From Petrosia ficiformis (lineage: Eukaryota; Porifera; Demospongiae; Haplosclerida; Petrosiidae), in assembly GCA_947044365.1 (NCBI GenBank), contig OX345642.1, positions 5,108,007 to 5,172,006 on the forward strand: a stretch of 64,000 bases of DNA, read 5' to 3'. Below are positions 1 through 12,091 of this stretch, in pieces (position 1 is the stretch's first letter; each line of letters begins with the position of its first letter). The position numbers and the translations under genes are program-made. Under the pieces are notes generated by a model that made no database searches, was not told the DNA's origin, and saw only the letters and a program-made list of their open reading frames with translations.

Positions 1-119
1 AATCACATATTAATCATAACTCTAAATTTAGATGTTAATTCGATCATTCATGTATGATAAAGTAGTGTAATCCTGTTACAGGAAGATAATTCATCTTTCT
101 CATTATTCTGATCATACAG

Positions 120-3100
120 TATAATGGAGGTCGTACAACTCCAGACTTCATTAAGTATTTAAATGAGAAATGTGGTGCTAACAGGATCAAAGGAGGTGCA
201 CTGAGTCCTGATGTAAGTATATACATGTAGCTGGTTCCAGTCAGATACTAGATCAGCTGATTTTATAAGACTTACATACCATATTAGTACTCACATTAAG
301 GTCGTTAATTGTAATATCAGAAATGGATATTAGACATTACTGCTCACAATACACATGCAATGATTTTCATAATCATGTTGTGTTTATGAAGGAGGAAAAA
401 AAGCAAAGTGCTACTAACTCACATGAAACATCCACTACAAAAATTGCTACACAAAATTTTGTTATGTAGAATTGTTTTAAGGTGGCACTCAGGTGTCTAG
501 CATATTTCCATACATTTCTGATTTGTATATAATTATAGATGTTTGGGGAAATTTGTTCTAATTATCTGCTGAAAACAAGTTGCTGAAAAAGTAAAGTGTT
601 TGTGAATTATCTAAGGTTGTTTTTGCATATTAATTAGCAAAGTGGAATGTAGATCCTAGAAATACTATTAAAAAATACATGTTGTTACTCTGTAGACCAA
701 GGTAAGTTATGAAAGTACATGTACATGTATATCAAATTTCATGGCTGTAGCCGTGAAGTAGATTAAGTTACCACTAGTTGAAGAGAATTACTGTGAAATG
801 GTAAGTGCTTTCAAGTATCAACACAAAATCAGTTTGGTTTTAGAGATTACCAAGACTACCATAACTTACCAGGAGTAAGTGGAGTTTTTAAAGAACAAAT
901 TTTCAAAATTGTTTTTATTTGAATTAAGATATACCAATTATCCTTGTGCCACCTTAACATCACTTATTGTGTGATTGTGTATGAATATCCTGTTGCGTTC
1001 ATTTTCATTATCAAGTGCTTATTTCTAGTCATGTAGGTATTTTATTGAATTCAAACCAAACCAGTGTTTTTTTTCCGGAAAGCAGAAAGCAATTATTATA
1101 TTACTAACCTTTCAATCAGTATCCAAACACCTAACCACTACTCCATTATAATACTACTACCATAGTGGAACTACTATTAACATAATTATGTTCAGTGTCT
1201 ATACATGTATATTTGTATACATTACTAGTATGCACAATGTTATGCATGACATATGAACAGTATTCTCACCAGGATTTTCAAATGGAAGGTTATTTGTGTA
1301 GATATATGAAATCTTCACTTAATTAATTATGTAATTATTATCATTATTATCTATATCTTATTGCTGCTCAAACAATGCCTTGTTCTACTATATTTAAAAA
1401 GAATTGTGCAACATTGACAATCAGTGAGCTAAGAAGGGTGCTAGTAACGTAAAGAAGGGTGCTGTACCAGTGAGACCCGTGCATATCAAATCTTTCTATC
1501 TCTCATATTTAGGCTGGTGTTATACATGATATGAATGACTATGCTAAGAGATTCATGCAGGAAGGTGACTCTAGGGAGAATATTCTTAGTGAAGCTGAGG
1601 CAAAAGCTAAAGAACTAGAATCTACAGAGTGAGTCACTAGTTTGATAATATTACATTAACTATATCATTTAGAGGGAGGAATTCCTTCAGATATATTAAT
1701 TGATGATCAACACTACAATTTCTAATAAAGATCGTGTCCTATGTAGAGCTAATTCTACATGTACATGTGTTTCGTGGGTGTGTCACTCACTACACAGATC
1801 ATCAATCGATTAGCGTAGCCATGCCATGCAAATTACACTCAAAATAGCACTTGTGGGTGTATAGGAGATGATGTTTATAAATACTTCACATGCTTGATTT
1901 TAATTCTGGCAACTGCACCTGACCTCAAAGCCTTTTGAACTACTACATACTTATTACAACGTAAAATTCAATATAAATCCACCACTAATTAAATTTCTGT
2001 GGATAATGTGTTTTCTGCAAGCATATACCTTGGCCTCACATCTTTTAAAAGTGAAAGTATGTTCACAGACCTTACCTTCATGAGTTTAGTCAGTTACATG
2101 CTGTAATTACAGCCAATCATATTATATAACATTTGTTAGAAGTTACTGTATGTTTCAAATAATATTATTCCTGAATTAGCAAGTGTTGTAATGAGATGTT
2201 ATTAGTGACATTTATATATAGTTTATTATATTTTCGATTCCTGGTGTCCATGTTGAAAGATACTAGCTCAACTCCCAAGACATACAGTATGTCTGTGACT
2301 CAATATTGAATATGCTCACAAAAATTAACTTAATTAATTTCAGATATAATGACTGTATTAGATATTGAAAATACCTAACATAATATTTAAATGTTGTTCT
2401 GTTAGCTGTAATATGTGGGGATTTAGTAAAGTGACTTATAATGTTGCAGACTTGCTGTGTTATTTCATACCACAACTATGAAGTTCTATTACTATTAATT
2501 GATGAGTAATTAATATCAGTTGTTATTATCAGTATCAGTACTGGTTATGATGTAAGCAAATAGTGTACTAATCATACAACTATAGTATAGTCACTATAGT
2601 ATTATACAGGGATGAATCCAGAGAGGGGGGTGCCCTGCTTGCAGTATAATTTCATACAAAGTTTAACAAGTTAGATGATACAGACTGATACTCTTTATCA
2701 GGTTGTAGAGAATCTTTAGTTGAGCATTAATAACATGATAATGTATTACAAACTAAACATTTCATCCCAAAGTTATATTAACACTTTCTGTATCATCAGT
2801 GTTTCACTTCATGCAGGATACTATCAGCTTTCTAATGTATACATATATATATATATATATATTTTTTTTTTTTTAATAATATTTTTATATTTATATATAT
2901 AATATTATATATATATATATATATATATTTATATAATGTAGTTTGAATACTCATTTCTTACAGTAAGAATGAATGTACTCACAGTGCAGAACCCTCACCA
3001 CAAGTATACATGTGATTGGGAAACAAGAATGACTACTGACAAAATAATTGCAGACTATACTTGACTGTAATAATGATTATTATAATGACATTATATTTAT

Positions 3101-4341
3101 TATACTTACATATATGTGTGTGTGTGTGTGTGTGTGTGTTACAATTTACACTCCAGTCCTAGCAAGTAGCAAGAGTACATAACTCTTAGTATAAGAAGCT
3201 CAGTGTTTATAAAATGTTTTTGCGGCTTCAATCATGTGCATGAAATGAATAGGTTGAGCTAGAAATTAACAGTCATGGCAAAAAGCTTAGAGCCAGTTTG
3301 ATGTTGTAGCAGCCACTACTTCAACTGTACTTGATTTCAAGCTGTGATTCGATAGTGATTTGCTACCAGAAGTCTTCTGAAAATGGTGAAACGACAATCG
3401 TGAGTTGTAAAAATTGTCATAACTTCATAACCGAAAGGTTTTAGAAAAAGCCTGTCGTTTATTTTGACCATTTCACATATTTTGGTAGCTTGATCGTCCC
3501 AATATTGTTAGTTCTCCAGACATTTTGTTCATACACAGACAGACAGAACAACAGATTACAGTAACCCTCTGCTCCGCCTATGCAGGTGAGGGTTAATAAA
3601 ACTAGTCTTGCACCTGTATTAGGCTTACTTTGCCTATACTTCAGATATAGACAATTGAAATTACATTTACCTATACCAGTAAGGTATACAACCAATAGTC
3701 CTCACAATACATTGCTTATATAGCTCTTCATGCCATGTCTTTCATTATTCCATTCTCTCTTATAGTGCTGAGTATTATGTTAAGGTGATGAAAAAGATTC
3801 AAGAAAAAGGAGAGGAATTTGTACAAACAGAGGATGATCGATTGGGACGCATGCTGAGTTAGTACACTGTATATATATTTAAAAAGTATTTCATAGTTAT
3901 TGACTGATATTCAATTAATTAATTATTGCAAGGATAGGGAAATTCACTGATATGTAGAATATCGTTCTTACTTAACTGTAACACTCATTTTAATATGTAA
4001 CTAAATGACAGATCTACTGTAATAATAACTATAACTATCTACACCCACTTTAATAAATAATAAAAGATGTCACATTTCAAGGCAGGTCAAATGTAATGGA
4101 ACAATCCTTTATATTTGATTTTGATTGTCCAATAGTTGATTTGAACAAGATATATGATGAAAAGCTTGATTCCTTTTTGATGTCATCATTCACCTTGTCA
4201 ACTATATGTATAATTTAGTATATTCATGATACATATATCATTATTCGTCTTGTCTTCATTTCTATAGAGGGTGGCATTAATCCTAAGAAATCTGACGAAT
4301 TCACTAAAAGAAAAAATGTTTTGAAGAAATTTGAGTTGTGA
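120..4341 (+). CDS. Protein disulfide isomerase with ERp29-type C-terminal domain (3' part)
   Basis: Four exons can be joined: 120-212, 1513-1628, 3766-3857 and 4268-4341 (stop TGA), with GT-AG boundaries and one frame throughout. The first exon encodes the end of a thioredoxin-like domain (YNGGRTTPDFIKYLNEKCG), typical of PDI/P5-type oxidoreductases that form disulfides in the endoplasmic reticulum. The next exons give the helical ERp29c (D) domain: AGVIHDMNDYAKRFM, then KVMKKIQEKGEEF, then GGINPKKSDEF. This layout matches PDIs of the plant PDIL2 and Dictyostelium type. The CGHC active-site exons lie to the left, outside the window. The protein ends in KFEL, which resembles a KDEL-type ER retrieval tail (inference). 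The neighbour on the right is convergent, 377 bp away. The family call is strong; the exact ortholog is not fixed. Confidence 0.88.
477..957. mobile_element. TTAA-flanked MITE in PDI intron
   Basis: The block begins TTAAGGTGGCAC and ends GTGCCACCTTAA, an inverted terminal repeat bounded by TTAA on both sides. No coding capacity is visible. TTAA target sites are used by piggyBac and Kolobok transposons, so this is probably a non-autonomous relative. It lies wholly in the 213-1512 intron. A related TTAAGG-ended element occurs at 57311-58119. Confidence 0.7.
2839..2935. repeat. TA-rich microsatellite
   Basis: Runs of (TA)n are interrupted by a T tract. This is simple sequence inside the PDI intron between exons 1513-1628 and 3766-3857. 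Confidence 0.85.
3112..3139. repeat. TG dinucleotide repeat
   Basis: An uninterrupted run of about 13 TG units sits in the same PDI intron. No function is visible. Confidence 0.85.
3540..3600. repeat. Half copy of a fold-back repeat
   Basis: The segment holds GACAGACAGA, then TACAGTAACCCTCTGC, then CCGCCTATG. It matches the right arm of the palindromic element at 31078-31192, so it is a truncated copy of that family. Confidence 0.5.
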
Positions 4342-4718
4342 TAACTTGATTATTTAATATAGGCCTTATACAGCTGACAGTACTTTTCCTGCTGTTAGTT
4401 TTCTTAATAATTATTGTTTTTGAAATACAATCAATAGTACATTACATTACATTATACATTATGTATAGTGATAACAGCACAAACTGTCAGTACGTACACT
4501 GCAGTCACCATAACTCTATGTTTCAAACTTAAAGTTCAATACCATGGGTATGCTGAATATGGCCTGTGGATAAAGAAATATAGCTAGGGATAGCCCCTTT
4601 GATTGTACATAATGTATATATACCTTGATGTGTTCCTGTATCGACTACTATTGGTGAAGATCAAGATCAATGAAATAACGTAAATGAGTGAATTAATTAT
4701 TAACAATGGTGATACTTA

Positions 4719-6112
4719 CTACATTGTTGCTGGCATTGGTTTAGCTGATGACACTCGTGGTCGTGTGTGACTCTTCACTTCTAGAGCATGCTGAAAAAGT
4801 TAACATGGAAAGACAAAAATAATTACAAAATAATAAACAGTCAACCCAAAAGTCTCATTCAGCTGTTTGATTCTGAATCCATTTGGCTCAAATGCTTGCA
4901 TTACTTTTAGGATCATTATTCTACAATATATAAGCGAAGAGCTCGGAAACATAGTTGACTAACCAAAATTAACTATTGGATTGTCTATATTCATAAATGC
5001 ATTAAAATTAGATATATCCCATAAAAATACTTTCAATTCGTTATTTTTCTATAGTTTTGTGGGTTCGTTATGGTTCTCAACCTTTCAATTAGTAGTTCGT
5101 TAGTTAAAATTTCAATAGTACATAGCATTACAGTTACCTTCCAGGATGCAGTGATTTCAGGATGTTTTCTTCTTATGAATAATCCGGTAAATTCATTGCC
5201 ACAAGAATCTGCGAAAAGTTGATATTACAATAATAATTATTATTATTATTATAATTAATGTCTAGCTACAGGTAAGCAACTAAAACCTAACTACTGAAAT
5301 AAAGATACATGGATCAACAGTCTTCAAGCAACTGTTTCAGAAAACTGATATCTCAATTCATTATAATTTGAAAAGTACAAAGTAATATAATACCTTTGTT
5401 TTTCTTATCTTTTTGTTCAAAAGATCTTATATTACCCAATATCTTATTCCAGTCATCAATATAACTCCTACATAAAGACAAACTAGTTCATTAAATTATA
5501 ATTATATTATCATTCACCTGTTTAGTGGTTTGTAATTTGAAAACTTCTTTTCAGTTTCGGAATTTACTATATTCTGTGTTAAGAAAATTGTTACAATTAT
5601 AATAATTATCATAACTTTTTTCACACATAGCAATGACATTTATAGTATATAGATATGTATATGTTGCTATTAATGGTTTGTTTATATCATGAATAATATT
5701 AACAAAAACAGTTTCCTTGCATTCTTGTAATAAAGAATGCAATGAATACTATTAATATTGTTCAATTAATTTATTCATGATGTCTTGAATAACTATAGTA
5801 CATGTAATTTCCTGTTAAATGACAAAAGCTGCAAGTCACTATAATAGTGTCACTGTTCATCCTCAGAATAGTTTTTTGAATTACTGACATTTAAGATACA
5901 CAAATAGTTCATGCTATAGATTAGTCTTGCACACAAGACTAAACATAACCATGCAAAACTTACTCTGCAATGTACTGGAGGCTGTCTCACATGCAAAGTA
6001 CTACGACTTTTGATGAACTCATCTGTATAAATAAAATATTGTTGTACAGCATAATTATGTTATAATTATTATATATATAATATGTATAATAGTAATTATG
6101 ATAATTATAATG

Positions 6113-6163
<51 letters not shown>

Positions 6164-6178
6164 AATATATATCCACAG

Positions 6179-6225
<47 letters not shown>

Positions 6226-6398
6226 TTTTTGTTGTATCATAAACTTATACCTGGTGAACAATAGGTAGTATGTCTGGAGTGTTCTGAGGACAACTTATGC
6301 GATACAGTGTCCATGTCCATCTGTCTCATACTAGGAAGCCTTGGATGGTAGATTTGGTGCTTCACGCTCGCTAGTTGCCTGCTTTGAGGTCGCTCCAT
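4719..6398 (-). CDS. Unrecognised six-exon gene, about 159 aa
   Basis: Read on the minus strand, six exons join in one frame with GT-AG introns: 6398-6251, 6022-5964, 5573-5518, 5467-5394, 5208-5138 and 4790-4719 (stop TAG). The product begins MERPQSRQLASVKHQ and ends RVSSAKPMPATM. It is basic, with no signal peptide, membrane segment or clear domain. The later part (SYIDDWNKILGNIRSFEQKD, then NEFTGLFIRRKHPE) looks globular. An in-frame upstream ATG at 6431 could add 11 residues; I chose 6398 only because the extra residues look unlike the rest. Introns are short and AT-rich, and the first contains an (AT)n tract. The gene is convergent with the PDI gene. I do not recognise the family. The consistent phasing of five introns is the main evidence that it is real. 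Confidence 0.72.
6114..6225. repeat. AT dinucleotide microsatellite
   Basis: Two long (AT)n tracts are separated by AGATAGATAGATAA-type sequence, inside the first intron of the minus-strand gene at 4719-6398. Confidence 0.9.
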
Positions 6399-7394
6399 CG
6401 TAATAACAACCGTGCAATAATTATATACCACTTCGGCAATATTAGATTCTCAAACTATAATTAGACTAGTATAGTTATGCCATTATTGCCCATTTATCCA
6501 TTTTAGTTATTTATTGCTCGAGTAGACCTGATTTAGTTATAATTATAGTTTAGCTTACACAATACTAAAAACAGTGTATAGTTATAAAATAACTATCATC
6601 ATGTTGACATAATGAAAACCATACTGTAAACCACAACCAATCATTCAACATCCAAGCACTAACACACCATCTGATAAACTCTCATTTAACAAGAACGTTT
6701 ACATTAGAGTAAAGGCAAATATAACATCTGTTATAGTAGACATATGCATGTAATATAATAGTACAGTGCCAATATTGCATGCATTCACTACATAATCTAT
6801 CTGTATATAATTATGTATTTTACATTTGTCCTATATAAGGACTCTCTCGGAACCAGGTACAGAAAATTAATCCATTTCAACTTACTGCTACCGGTAGAGT
6901 ACAGGTTCACTTTTTAACTGAATATGTATTGACTTGTTTTGTTTCTTTGTATTCCAAAATACTTCGTATTAACATATCACTATCAAAATTACCTGAGCAA
7001 TACAAAGACCAAACAATTCCACAGGGAAGGAGTTGAGGGGAATATACACGGAGATATTGTGATGTATTCATGTTTTAAGTAGTATTCATCTCCCTATTAT
7101 CTCCAATGCTGAGTATTTATTATGTTTCATATTGTAAATTATGCTTTTGATACTATTTACAAAAGTAATTGAACTTTGGGAATCCAGGAATGAGAATTAT
7201 GAACAGCTTCAATTTGGGGATTGTATTAAAAACACTGGTGAATAATGTTGTGGATTGATTTAGGCTGAAACAAGCAGTTTGGAGCTAGCAAATTAATCAC
7301 CAGTATTATCTACTGTGTCATCATTCCAACCTTAAAGTGTTTAGGGATGTTTATTTTGTTACTGTTCCAAACTGGCACCTTGTGAGAAGAGAGA

Positions 7395-7402
7395 TATAAA
7401 AG
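7395..7402 (+). promoter_or_regulatory. TATA box of secreted-protein gene 1
   Basis: TATAAAAG lies 116 bp before the predicted ATG at 7518. A matching TATATAAAG precedes the paralog at 12092. The sequence around 7350 (TTACTGTTCCAAACTGG) also resembles the paralog's upstream region at about 11938. Confidence 0.6.
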
Positions 7403-7517
7403 GGCAGTCTGTGCACCTTTCGAAAACAAGCAAAGGTATAACATTATAAGTAGCTGTCTGTACTAAGATTAAAGTGCCTGATTTTTTCTTCTCCGATCTA
7501 TTATATAAATTGTGAAA

Positions 7518-8744
7518 ATGGAATTTCTATTCAAGAATGGATATTTTTACTCTGCAGTTTTACTAGTGTTAGCAGTTTCAAATTCATATGTACTTGCAAT
7601 GCCATTTCAAATTGATGGTCTAAAACCGATAAGTCTAAATCCTATTCCAGTATCAGTATCACCAAGTTCAAATGCCCCACTATCAATCTCTGAAAACATG
7701 GATTCAGTCAGTATCAGCTTTGAATCAGCTCTTAGCATTTACACTAAAGCAGAGGAGACAAGGCAGATAGTATCCAATATACTGAAAGACATGGTAAAAG
7801 TTTTAGATATTATAAGTATTAATGGTACAGTAACTATTGCATCATTCTTTATCTTCTCTTGTAGTTGGAGCGACTAGTTAGCATAAACCCTGTGTTTCCT
7901 ACTCTGTATTGTGTCTTTAAACCACAGGAAGATATTGAAACTTGTGATACCTTGGTGAGCATTACTACACAATGTACATATGAATTCACAAAACTAATTT
8001 TAGCGTACGTACCATTTCATTGATGAAATGAAGAAAGAAGTCACAAATATTGTTGCATTTGTTCATTTAGTGAAAATGCATAATGTGTATTGATGTTTGA
8101 TTGCATAGCATCTTATTCAAGATTTAAATCTACTGGAAAATTTGAAGTCTGTTTTTGAGAATGCTGTACAGTACGAGACAGACACTGGTGATAGTGACAA
8201 TGAATTGGATTTCATCATTAAGGAAAAATTAATTAGTTGCAAAGAGCTTATGGAAGGGTTGATTGATAATCTTCAAAATGCGGTAAGTTTTACATTATGT
8301 AAATCTCTTTGTATGTAAATGATTACATTGCAGCTGGAAATGAATAATTCTGGTGAATCCAATACAAACCCACTTCAATATGACAACTCTGTGAGTGATC
8401 ATTGACTAATTGTTACATAATAAATGCAACATCCTAGACCCAATCATAAAGCTAAAGATATTTAGTATATAACTATCTCACACCAAGTAACAACTAAAGT
8501 CTTATTTTACCTTATTATAAAGTATATATATATATATATAATAGTAGTTAATAATAGATGATTTAAATTACTTCACTATTTATTCTCTTCGAATTCTGTA
8601 ATGCTCTAGGGAAAACTTGCTCGATGTACAAGCTGTACTACACATGAGGATCAATATTACATTATGTATGAGCTGAATCTTTCTCTTGGACTTACTGTCA
8701 ATCATTCTAAGTGTATCAAGGAGAATCTGAGTCCTAATAACTAA
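7518..8744 (+). CDS. Secreted six-cysteine protein, paralog 1 (243 aa)
   Basis: Five exons join in frame, all introns phase 0: 7518-7793, 7865-7954, 8109-8282, 8334-8390 and 8610-8744 (stop TAA). The N-terminus is a signal peptide: a hydrophobic core (YSAVLLVLAVSNSYVLA) followed by MPFQIDGLKP. The mature part has six cysteines, at YCVF, TCDT, SCKE, RCTSC (two) and KCIKE, spread over predicted amphipathic helices. The start is set at the ATG at 7518; a GTG two codons upstream is not a plausible eukaryotic start. The second copy at 12092-13161 has the same exon number and phases, and its last exon has the same length. The six cysteines are conserved between the copies. I do not recognise the family. 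A secreted ligand or effector is possible, but that is only inference. Confidence 0.8.
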
Positions 8745-9529
8745 TAGAATTTAAAATGTCTATATTAATTTTATAATAGGATTCATCATTTACGAGAACA
8801 ATAATTATATAGTCAGTGTAGGTTTTGCAATTCTTTCTTGATTTTTTGAATTATACAGTGTTATAGGTATATTTTTGTTATTCTTTAATTCAAGAACATT
8901 TTTTATAACAAATATTGTATCCAATGAATATTAATACATGCAACAGCTACAAGAAACATAGCCATTGAAAAATGTATTAATAAATTAAATTATGGTATAT
9001 ATCTGCACCGAAAAATTAAAACCACATTGTAATCATTATGGTTTACATACTGCACATTGATTATATTACTATGTCTAACTGTTAACTGAAGTAAATAATG
9101 ATTTCATTCTTGGATAGAAATATATCTAACTTGCTTTGCGTGGTCAGTAAAATGGAATACCACATTTCAATAACATAGTCATCTAATCACTTTCAGAAAG
9201 TGGTACAGTTTCCCACTGGAGAGCTTTGTGTTCCAAACAAGATAATTGGAACTAGAAACAATACTATGAATACACCCAATCATTTGATCTAGCTCTAGCT
9301 TTTATATTATTTCACAATACCAATCTAATATAGCTCTAAATGTATGCAAGTGTGAGTGAGATATTATACACATCTTTCATAATAATAACCTTATTCTGTG
9401 AACAATATTCATAAATAATAATTACAATATTCATATTATAAAGAGTGTTTCATCACACTCTACAAGAAAATTCAGGTATACAATACTAGTAGTTGAAATT
9501 TATCTTTTCTAACTACTGCTGATGTGCAC
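8745..9529. other. AT-rich spacer, nothing recognised
   Basis: The 3' flank of the first secreted-protein gene. ATAGGATTCATCATTTACGA at about 8777 has a weaker counterpart (ATAGGATTTAGTATTTACAT) after the relic exon near 11400. No other gene or repeat is supported. Confidence 0.4.
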
Positions 9530-9930
9530 AAGGATTTCAAGGGAATATTAGTAATAAGTTTAAAGGGGGTGTCCTCCTGTTAAAGCAAACGATGGCCAAG
9601 ATATCTGCAGCAGAGAGGCTATGGAAATGTTAAGAATTTTGAAAAACAAGCTAGCTCAGTCCTTTAGGGTTAAAACCTATAGGAATGTCCCAATAGTAGT
9701 ATATGGTACTTTCCCTATTTCATATACCTGATTGCACTCTAGTGAGTATTGACAGGAAGTAGTTATGAATAAAAGTTTATATTGTGATGTGTGAGGAACT
9801 AACATCCATACAAAAAGTAGTAGTGCAGGTACAGTAACTGCTGATGGATGTTCAGATTACTGTTGGGAGATTCATATTGTTACAATTCAGTGTCAGTTCT
9901 ATTGTAATATCTGCATGTAAATTACTAGTA
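9530..9930 (+). repeat. Relic upstream region of the secreted-protein family
   Basis: GGATTTCAAGGGAATATT, then a TACTTTCCC motif, then GGGAGATTCATATTGTTAC recur in the same order upstream of paralog 2 (11704-11945) and partly at 11070-11200. No intact exon follows here. It is probably left over from tandem duplication. Confidence 0.5.
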
Positions 9931-11069
9931 TTAATTTACACCATATGATTATACTTTTGTGGAAAAGTGAATGGTTTTTATTTCAATTTGTCAGCGCTAG
10001 TTATATAATTATGTTTGTATATCCATTACATGTATTAATAGTTATGCAACATTGCATGAATGAATGTAATCTGTTGTTTTTTTATAATGGAAAAAAATTA
10101 CTGAATTATACAAGCAAGAAATGTGGAATTGGACTAATTAGTACAACATAATTATTGGTTTTATATATTGGATTCAAATGTGTATACATATAAACAAAAA
10201 TTTAAGTTTTCCTTGAGACGGTGATACCTCATGAACAATAATATACATAAAATGCTTTGAGCTAATGTAATTATAAATAAATTAAAAAAACATAAAAAAC
10301 ATTTCTTCTTGTAATTTTGTATAGATGCACATTACATTTTACCATGTAACTAAAAGCACTAGTATAATAATTATACAATCACGTGTAGTTAATTAATGAT
10401 GTGCATACATTTATGTAAAATTTAATACATGTATGTACCACTGACTACAACACATTTAATTTTGTGGATATATAAAATAAAAAAACTATTCAATGATTAT
10501 ATTTGAGAAGGAGAATACCGAATGATGTGACGCATACATCCATTAAAATACTGCATGACAGGCACATGACACGTTTCCTTCATAAATTATTTCGGTATAC
10601 TTAATTTAAAACATTTTTGATGTTAATTAAAAGCTGATTAAATTTTGGTTTCATGTCTATATGTACATGCAGCATAATGAAAGAGTTGTATATTTTTAAT
10701 TCTTTTATTAATCCACTGAACTTTACTTGCTATTAATAATTATTCTTAATCGGTGATGAATAATAATTGTAATTACATAAGCAATCATGCATGTACTTAT
10801 ATTTCAATAGAGTCTGCTTCCTTAGCAATCTTTCAAAGCTGTTTGTCTGGGGACAATTTGTTCACGTCACAGCTAAAATCCCTTCCTCCAAATTTTTCCA
10901 AAATAGTTTGGGGGTGCCTTACATAAATATACATGAAGGCACTAGCAATTAACATATTGCATTTGTAAATATACATATAATGTACATACAATCTACAATC
11001 TATAAATTCATTATACTTATAACTTATACACATAAATAATCTGATCTATTGGCTCATGAAATCTTCCCA

Positions 11070-11375
11070 GGGATTTCAAGGGAATATTATGGAAAGTTCA
11101 AAATTCATGGGAATATCCTGAAGGGTACTTTCCCCACTCCATACTAAAAGATTAATGAGTGTTTACAGACAGTTGTTATACTATTGTAACAAAATTCTAA
11201 CTTGCATTTATAGTTGTATACACAAAATATGAGACTGTTAAACTAAGTAACATAATACACACATTAGACTAATAACAAGACTTGAGAAAACAGGCTCGAT
11301 ATATTATGCACAAGGTATCACTGTCTCTTGGACTTACAATCAATCATTCTAAGTGTATTACAAGGACCCTAATAG
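11070..11375 (+). pseudogene. Decayed third copy of the secreted-protein gene
   Basis: The block begins with the family upstream motif (GGGATTTCAAGGGAATATT). At 11281-11375 it carries a sequence closely related to the last exon of the two intact genes: CACTGTCTCTTGGACTTAC is identical to paralog 2, and CAATCATTCTAAGTGTAT is identical to paralog 1. Exons 1-4 are absent and the reading frame is broken, so this is a deletion relic. It shows that the family once had at least three tandem copies here. Confidence 0.72.
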
Positions 11376-11699
11376 TTTATACTGTTTATAATTTATGTGA
11401 TAGGATTTAGTATTTACATCGATAATTATGTCATAGTAATAAGTGCAATCTATATAATTATCTTGCTTGAATCATTATATATTTTGATAGTTTGTCTATA
11501 ATAACAAACAGTTTACATTGTTTCAATGCTACATAATTATTGATACATGCAATAAGTACAGAAAATTTAAGATAGCTGATGAAAAGTTGATAATTATAAT
11601 TTAAAAACAATTTTGCACAAACGTCGCAGATACTTTGCAGTCTTCAAAGTTAGTTGATTGCGTGACTGTATATTATTACATAATGATACTTAAATAGAT

Positions 11700-11992
11700 G
11701 TCTCAGGGATTTGAAGGGAATATTTGTGGGTAAGTTTAAAATTCATGGAATGTCCTAACAGTGGAGGGTACTTTCCCATTCCATATAACACTCTAATGAG
11801 TATACTGACTGACAGTTCTTATACTATTATGAATACAATCTCTGAGGACATACACAAAATGTTCACCTGCCATATAGTACTGCAGTTACAGCAACTGCTG
11901 ACCAAGTGTCCAGATTGCTTTTGGGAGATTCGTATGGTTACTGTTCTATTACAATGGTATAGCAAATCTGAAGAAGAGAAAGGTATATAAAG
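11700..11992 (+). promoter_or_regulatory. Upstream region and TATA box of paralog 2
   Basis: The duplicated upstream motif (AGGGATTTGAAGGGAATATT) starts near 11703. TATATAAAG lies at 11984-11992, 100 bp before the ATG at 12092. The arrangement parallels the gene at 7518. The open frames inside this block run across the promoter and are not considered genes. Confidence 0.55.
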
Positions 11993-12091
11993 CCTATCTA
12001 CAGATGATGCAGACAACAAAATAGTTATTGTTTGTATCAAGTAATAATTATATTAAGTGAAAAGTTTCGTTTATTTCGTCTATCTAAAAGA

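Noticed and set aside
9945..10151. 68-codon plus-strand frame
   Set aside because: No splice sites, family signal or paralog; AT-rich spacer.
11724..12040. Overlapping frames on both strands before paralog 2
   Set aside because: They lie across the duplicated promoter region and TATA box of the secreted-protein gene.
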